A program made the position numbers and the translations under genes. The notes beneath the pieces were generated by a model. It had not been told where the DNA came from. It worked only from the letters and a program-made list of their open reading frames with translations, and did no database searches. A stretch of DNA of 35,830 bases from NCBI GenBank assembly GCA_021813365.1, contig JAKALB010000011.1, forward strand, positions 1 through 35,830. The letters are read 5' to 3'. Source of the stretch: Pseudomonadota bacterium. GTDB lineage: Bacteria > Pseudomonadota > Alphaproteobacteria > Rhodobacterales > Rhodobacteraceae. This document shows, one piece after another, positions 33,478 through 35,830 of this stretch (the stretch's first letter is position 1; the number at the start of each line of letters is the position of its first letter).

Positions 33478-33549
33478 CTTGCCTCTTGCCTGGCCCCGCG
33501 GAACGTTGCAGCCAGACAGCAGAATCGATGCCCGCCCGATGAGGCTCTC

Positions 33550-35436
33550 GTGAGTGACGAACCCCCGCCCCCGGCCCCGGCTCCGGCCCCGCCGAAACTC
33601 GGCCGCGAGGTCATTCAGGACCATCTGAAGACGCTGGACAGCGCGCCCGGCGTCTACCGGATGCTGAACGCCAAGGGCGAGGTGCTCTATGTCGGCAAGG
33701 CCCGCAACCTGAAGGCGCGGGTGTCGAATTACGCGCGTGGCTACGGCCATTCGCCGCGCATCGAGCGGATGATCTCGGAAACCGCCGGCATGATGTTCCT
33801 GACGGTCCGGACAGAGACCGAGGCGCTGCTGCTGGAACAGAACCTGATCAAGCAATTGAAGCCGCGCTACAACGTGCTGCTGCGCGACGACAAGTCGTTT
33901 CCCGACATCCTGATCGCCAAGGATCACCCGTTCCCGCAGATCAAGAAGCACCGCGGCAGACGGGCGGAAAGGGGCACCTACTTCGGTCCCTTTGCCAGCG
34001 CCGGGGCCGTGACGCGCACGCTGAACCAGTTGCAGAAGGTGTTCCTGCTGCGAAACTGCACCGATTCGATGTTCCAGGGCCGCACCCGCCCCTGCCTGCA
34101 ATACCAGATCAAGCGCTGCAGCGCGCCCTGCGTCGGCAAGATCAGCGAGGCGGGCTATGCCGAGCTGGTCGCCGATGCCGAAAAATTCCTGCAAGGCAAG
34201 TCGACGGCGCTGCAGGCGCAACTGGCGGCGCAGATGCAGGCCGCCAGCGAGGCGATGGAATTCGAACGCGCCGCCGCCCTGCGCGACCGGATCCGCAGCC
34301 TGACCGCGGTGCAATCGGCGCAGGGGATCAACCCCCGGGGTGTGGCCGAGGCCGACGTGATCGCGCTGCATCTGGAACATGGTCAGGCCTGCGTGCAGGT
34401 CTTCTTCATCCGCGCCCACCAAAGCTGGGGCAACCGCGATTTCTATCCGAAAACCGGGGCCGGTGCCGAAGAGGCCGAGATCATGGAAGCCTTCCTGGCG
34501 CAGTTCTATGACGACAAGGATCCGCCAAGACTGATCCTGCTGAGCCATCCGATCGAAAATGCGGACCTGATGCTGAGCCTGCTGGCCGAACGGGCCGGGC
34601 GCAAGGTCGAACTCGCCGTGCCCCAGCGCGGCGAAAAGGCCGAACTGGTGGAAAACGCCCTGCGCAACGCCAGGGAAAGCCTGGCCCGGCGGATGAGCGA
34701 ATCCTCCACCCAGGCAAGGCTGCTTCAGGGTCTGGCCGATGCCTTCGACCTCGACGGCCCGCCCCGCCGGATCGAAGTCTATGACAACGCGCATATCCAG
34801 GGCGCCGATGCAGTGGGCGGCATGATCGTGGCCGGGCCGGAAGGCTTTGTGAAAAGCCAGTATCGCAAGTTCAACATCCGGTCCGCCGCCGGGGCCGGCA
34901 GCGACGATTTCGGCATGATGCGCGAAGTGCTGACCCGCCGGTTCGAACGGTTGCTGAAGGAAGACCCCGACCGCAAGTCCGACGCCTGGCCCGACCTGTT
35001 GCTGATCGACGGCGGGGCGGGCCAGGTCAGTGCGGTCGGCGGCATCCTGGCCGAACTGGGCCTGGATGACCTGTCCGTGCTGGGTGTCGCCAAGGGTATC
35101 GACCGCGATGCCGGCAAGGAGGAATTCCACCGCCAGGGCATGCCGCCCATGGCCCTGCCGCGCAACGACCCGGTGCTGTATTTCATCCAGCGTCTGCGCG
35201 ACGAGGCGCACCGCTGGGCCAATGGCGCACATCGGGCGAAACGCTCCAGGGCCATCATGGCCAATCCGCTGGACGAAATCGCCGGCATCGGCGCGGCGCG
35301 CAAACGTGCGCTGCTGGCGCATTTCGGCAGTGCCAAGGCGGTGGCCCGGGCCGCGCTCCCCGATCTGCAGGCCGTGCCGGGCATATCCGAAGCCATGGCC
35401 GAGGCGGTCTACAACCACTTCCGCGACAAGACCTGA
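33550..35436 (+). CDS. uvrC: Excinuclease ABC subunit C
   Basis: The 628-residue nuclease makes both incisions in nucleotide excision repair. Domains in order: GIY-YIG nuclease ([21 protein letters not shown] near residues 34-55), a cysteine-containing central part, the UVR/UvrB-binding motif ([13 protein letters not shown], about 236-248), an RNase H-like C-terminal nuclease ([31 protein letters not shown]) and helix-hairpin-helix repeats at the end ([19 protein letters not shown]). GTG at 33550 is chosen: GAGG is about 5 bp upstream and the length is normal. The longer frame from 33376 would run through the DnaA-box region. Confidence 0.93.
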   Translation: MSDEPPPPAPAPAPPKLGREVIQDHLKTLDSAPGVYRMLNAKGEVLYVGKARNLKARVSNYARGYGHSPRIERMISETAGMMFLTVRTETEALLLEQNLIKQLKPRYNVLLRDDKSFPDILIAKDHPFPQIKKHRGRRAERGTYFGPFASAGAVTRTLNQLQKVFLLRNCTDSMFQGRTRPCLQYQIKRCSAPCVGKISEAGYAELVADAEKFLQGKSTALQAQLAAQMQAASEAMEFERAAALRDRIRSLTAVQSAQGINPRGVAEADVIALHLEHGQACVQVFFIRAHQSWGNRDFYPKTGAGAEEAEIMEAFLAQFYDDKDPPRLILLSHPIENADLMLSLLAERAGRKVELAVPQRGEKAELVENALRNARESLARRMSESSTQARLLQGLADAFDLDGPPRRIEVYDNAHIQGADAVGGMIVAGPEGFVKSQYRKFNIRSAAGAGSDDFGMMREVLTRRFERLLKEDPDRKSDAWPDLLLIDGGAGQVSAVGGILAELGLDDLSVLGVAKGIDRDAGKEEFHRQGMPPMALPRNDPVLYFIQRLRDEAHRWANGAHRAKRSRAIMANPLDEIAGIGAARKRALLAHFGSAKAVARAALPDLQAVPGISEAMAEAVYNHFRDKT

Positions 35437-35440
35437 CAAC

Positions 35441-35477
35441 CGGGCCAGAAAATCGGGCCAGAAAATCGGGCCAGAAA
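35441..35477 (+). repeat. 13-bp tandem repeat after uvrC
   Basis: The unit CGGGCCAGAAAAT occurs at 35441-35453 and 35454-35466, with a third partial copy at 35467-35477. It starts 4 bp after the uvrC stop. The units do not form a strong hairpin on their own. Confidence 0.8.
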
Positions 35478-35590
35478 CCGGTGGCTGGCCGCTGCCCCGC
35501 AACCGCCCGCCACGGCCGTTGGTGGCGGCCCTTGCCCCGGCTCCGGCATGCCCCCTTTCGCTGAGGGCCGGCATCCGGTATTTCGGTTCC

Positions 35591-35830
35591 ATGAAGTGGA
35601 CCATCCCCAACACGCTGACGACCATGCGCATGCTGGCCGCCCCCGGTGTGCCGGTGATGTTCTTGTATTTCCACCGGCCGCTGGCGGACTGGTTCGCGCT
35701 GGCGCTGTTCGTCTCGGCCGCGATCACCGATTACTTCGACGGCTATCTGGCCCGGCTGTGGAAACAGGAATCGAAGTTCGGCACCATGCTGGACCCGATC
35801 GCCGACAAGGCGATGGTGGTGATCGCCCTG
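35591..35830 (+). CDS. pgsA: CDP-diacylglycerol-glycerol-3-phosphate 3-phosphatidyltransferase (5' part)
   Basis: The first 80 codons of a membrane phospholipid enzyme that makes phosphatidylglycerophosphate. MKWTIPNTLTTMRMLAAPGV is the usual PgsA N-terminus, and the CDP-alcohol transferase motif D-G-x2-A-R-x8-G-x3-D-x3-D is complete (DGYLARLWK, then GTMLDPIAD). The gene runs off the end of the window. The 154-bp gap to uvrC includes the tandem repeat and GC-rich DNA; no good ribosome binding site is obvious before the ATG. Confidence 0.92.
   Translation, partial: MKWTIPNTLTTMRMLAAPGVPVMFLYFHRPLADWFALALFVSAAITDYFDGYLARLWKQESKFGTMLDPIADKAMVVIAL

Larger units (their letters stand above)
33245..33549. 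other. AT-rich intergenic region with DnaA boxes and an IHF site (possible replication origin)
   Basis: This 305-bp gap is the longest in the window. By hand count 33301-33480 is about 43% GC against clearly GC-rich surroundings. It holds a perfect DnaA box TTATCCACA (33455-33463), a one-mismatch box TTGTCCACA on the minus strand (33342-33334), a weaker inverted box (33477-33469) that forms the dyad ATCCACA, 5 bp, TGTGGAT, and TTGTCCACT at 33267-33275. An exact IHF consensus AATCAACACCTTG is at 33358-33370. A 9-bp inverted repeat (TTTTGGGCA, 33385-33393; TGCCCAAAA, 33433-33441) flanks the middle. The uvrC promoter must also be here. Confidence 0.5.

Noticed and set aside
33376-33549. N-terminal extension of UvrC from an upstream ATG
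   Set aside because: It would translate the AT-rich DnaA-box region into non-conserved sequence; the GTG at 33550 has a ribosome binding site and gives the normal length.
35441-35477. Possible CRISPR-like repeat
   Set aside because: The units are 13 bp, directly adjacent without spacers, and no cas genes are present.
33415-35727. Long minus-strand open frame (770 codons) opposite uvrC
   Set aside because: It is a shadow of uvrC with low-complexity Gly/His/Gln composition.

Overview
This window comes from a GC-rich chromosome with the gene content and order of an alphaproteobacterium of the Rhodobacterales (Rhodobacter/Paracoccus/Roseobacter relatives). The genus cannot be fixed from the sequence. 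Pointers are an fdsGBA-type molybdenum formate dehydrogenase operon like that of Rhodobacter capsulatus, an aminotransferase-ftsK-lolA cluster, a thioredoxin/LON-domain/Trm112 cluster and uvrC followed by pgsA. There is no phage, transposon, plasmid module, CRISPR array or tRNA/rRNA gene that I can see. It reads as core chromosome, densely packed, with many 1, 4 or 11 bp gene overlaps.

Layout. 1-3132 (+): the end of an aldehyde dehydrogenase, a metallophosphoesterase and a large iron-sulfur flavoprotein of the Old Yellow Enzyme family. 3185-4728 (-): a coupled homocysteine-methyltransferase-like gene and an RluA-type pseudouridine synthase. 4850-8040: a VOC protein (+) that overlaps tail to tail with a (-) run of gamma-glutamyltransferase, free-methionine-sulfoxide reductase and a tandem GFA protein. 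8263-9439 (-): HspQ, then a STAS/anti-sigma kinase pair. 9655-10236 (+): a lytic-transglycosylase-like lipoprotein. 10261-16726 (-): amidase, DapC-like aminotransferase, FtsK and LolA. 16826-18049 (+): a UbiH-family hydroxylase. 18165-19932 (-): CnoX-like thioredoxin, LON-domain protein and Trm112-like protein. 20062-24161 (+): a dTDP-L-rhamnose operon, rfbC-rfbB-DUF218-rfbD-rfbA. 24231-31417 (-): a LysR regulator and the formate dehydrogenase operon fdsG-fdsB-DUF4287-fdsA-fdhD/fdsC-fdsD. 31499-35830 (+): an S49 peptidase, a tiny membrane zinc-ribbon protein, a pteridine-reductase-like SDR, uvrC and the start of pgsA.

How the genes work together. The fds genes encode a complete soluble NAD-dependent formate dehydrogenase. 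FdsA carries Cys386, His387 and Arg587 at the numbering known for the R. capsulatus enzyme. The operon also has its sulfuration chaperone (FdhD/FdsC), the small FdsD, and an uncharacterised DUF4287 protein coupled between FdsB and FdsA. Upstream, a LysR regulator gene and two near-identical sequence boxes 33 bp apart suggest formate- or C1-responsive control. The rfb genes make dTDP-L-rhamnose for surface polysaccharide and include a DUF218 membrane protein. FtsK, LolA, the lipoprotein and PgsA serve envelope and division.

The features most worth a second look are non-coding. (1) An AT-rich gap of about 305 bp before uvrC holds a perfect DnaA box, further near-consensus boxes and an exact IHF consensus match, and could be a replication origin. 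(2) Three copies of an intergenic hairpin-plus-tail repeat lie directly behind gene ends. (3) The twin operator lies in front of fdsG. I found no clear-cut new defence or mobile system; the candidate novelties are modest.
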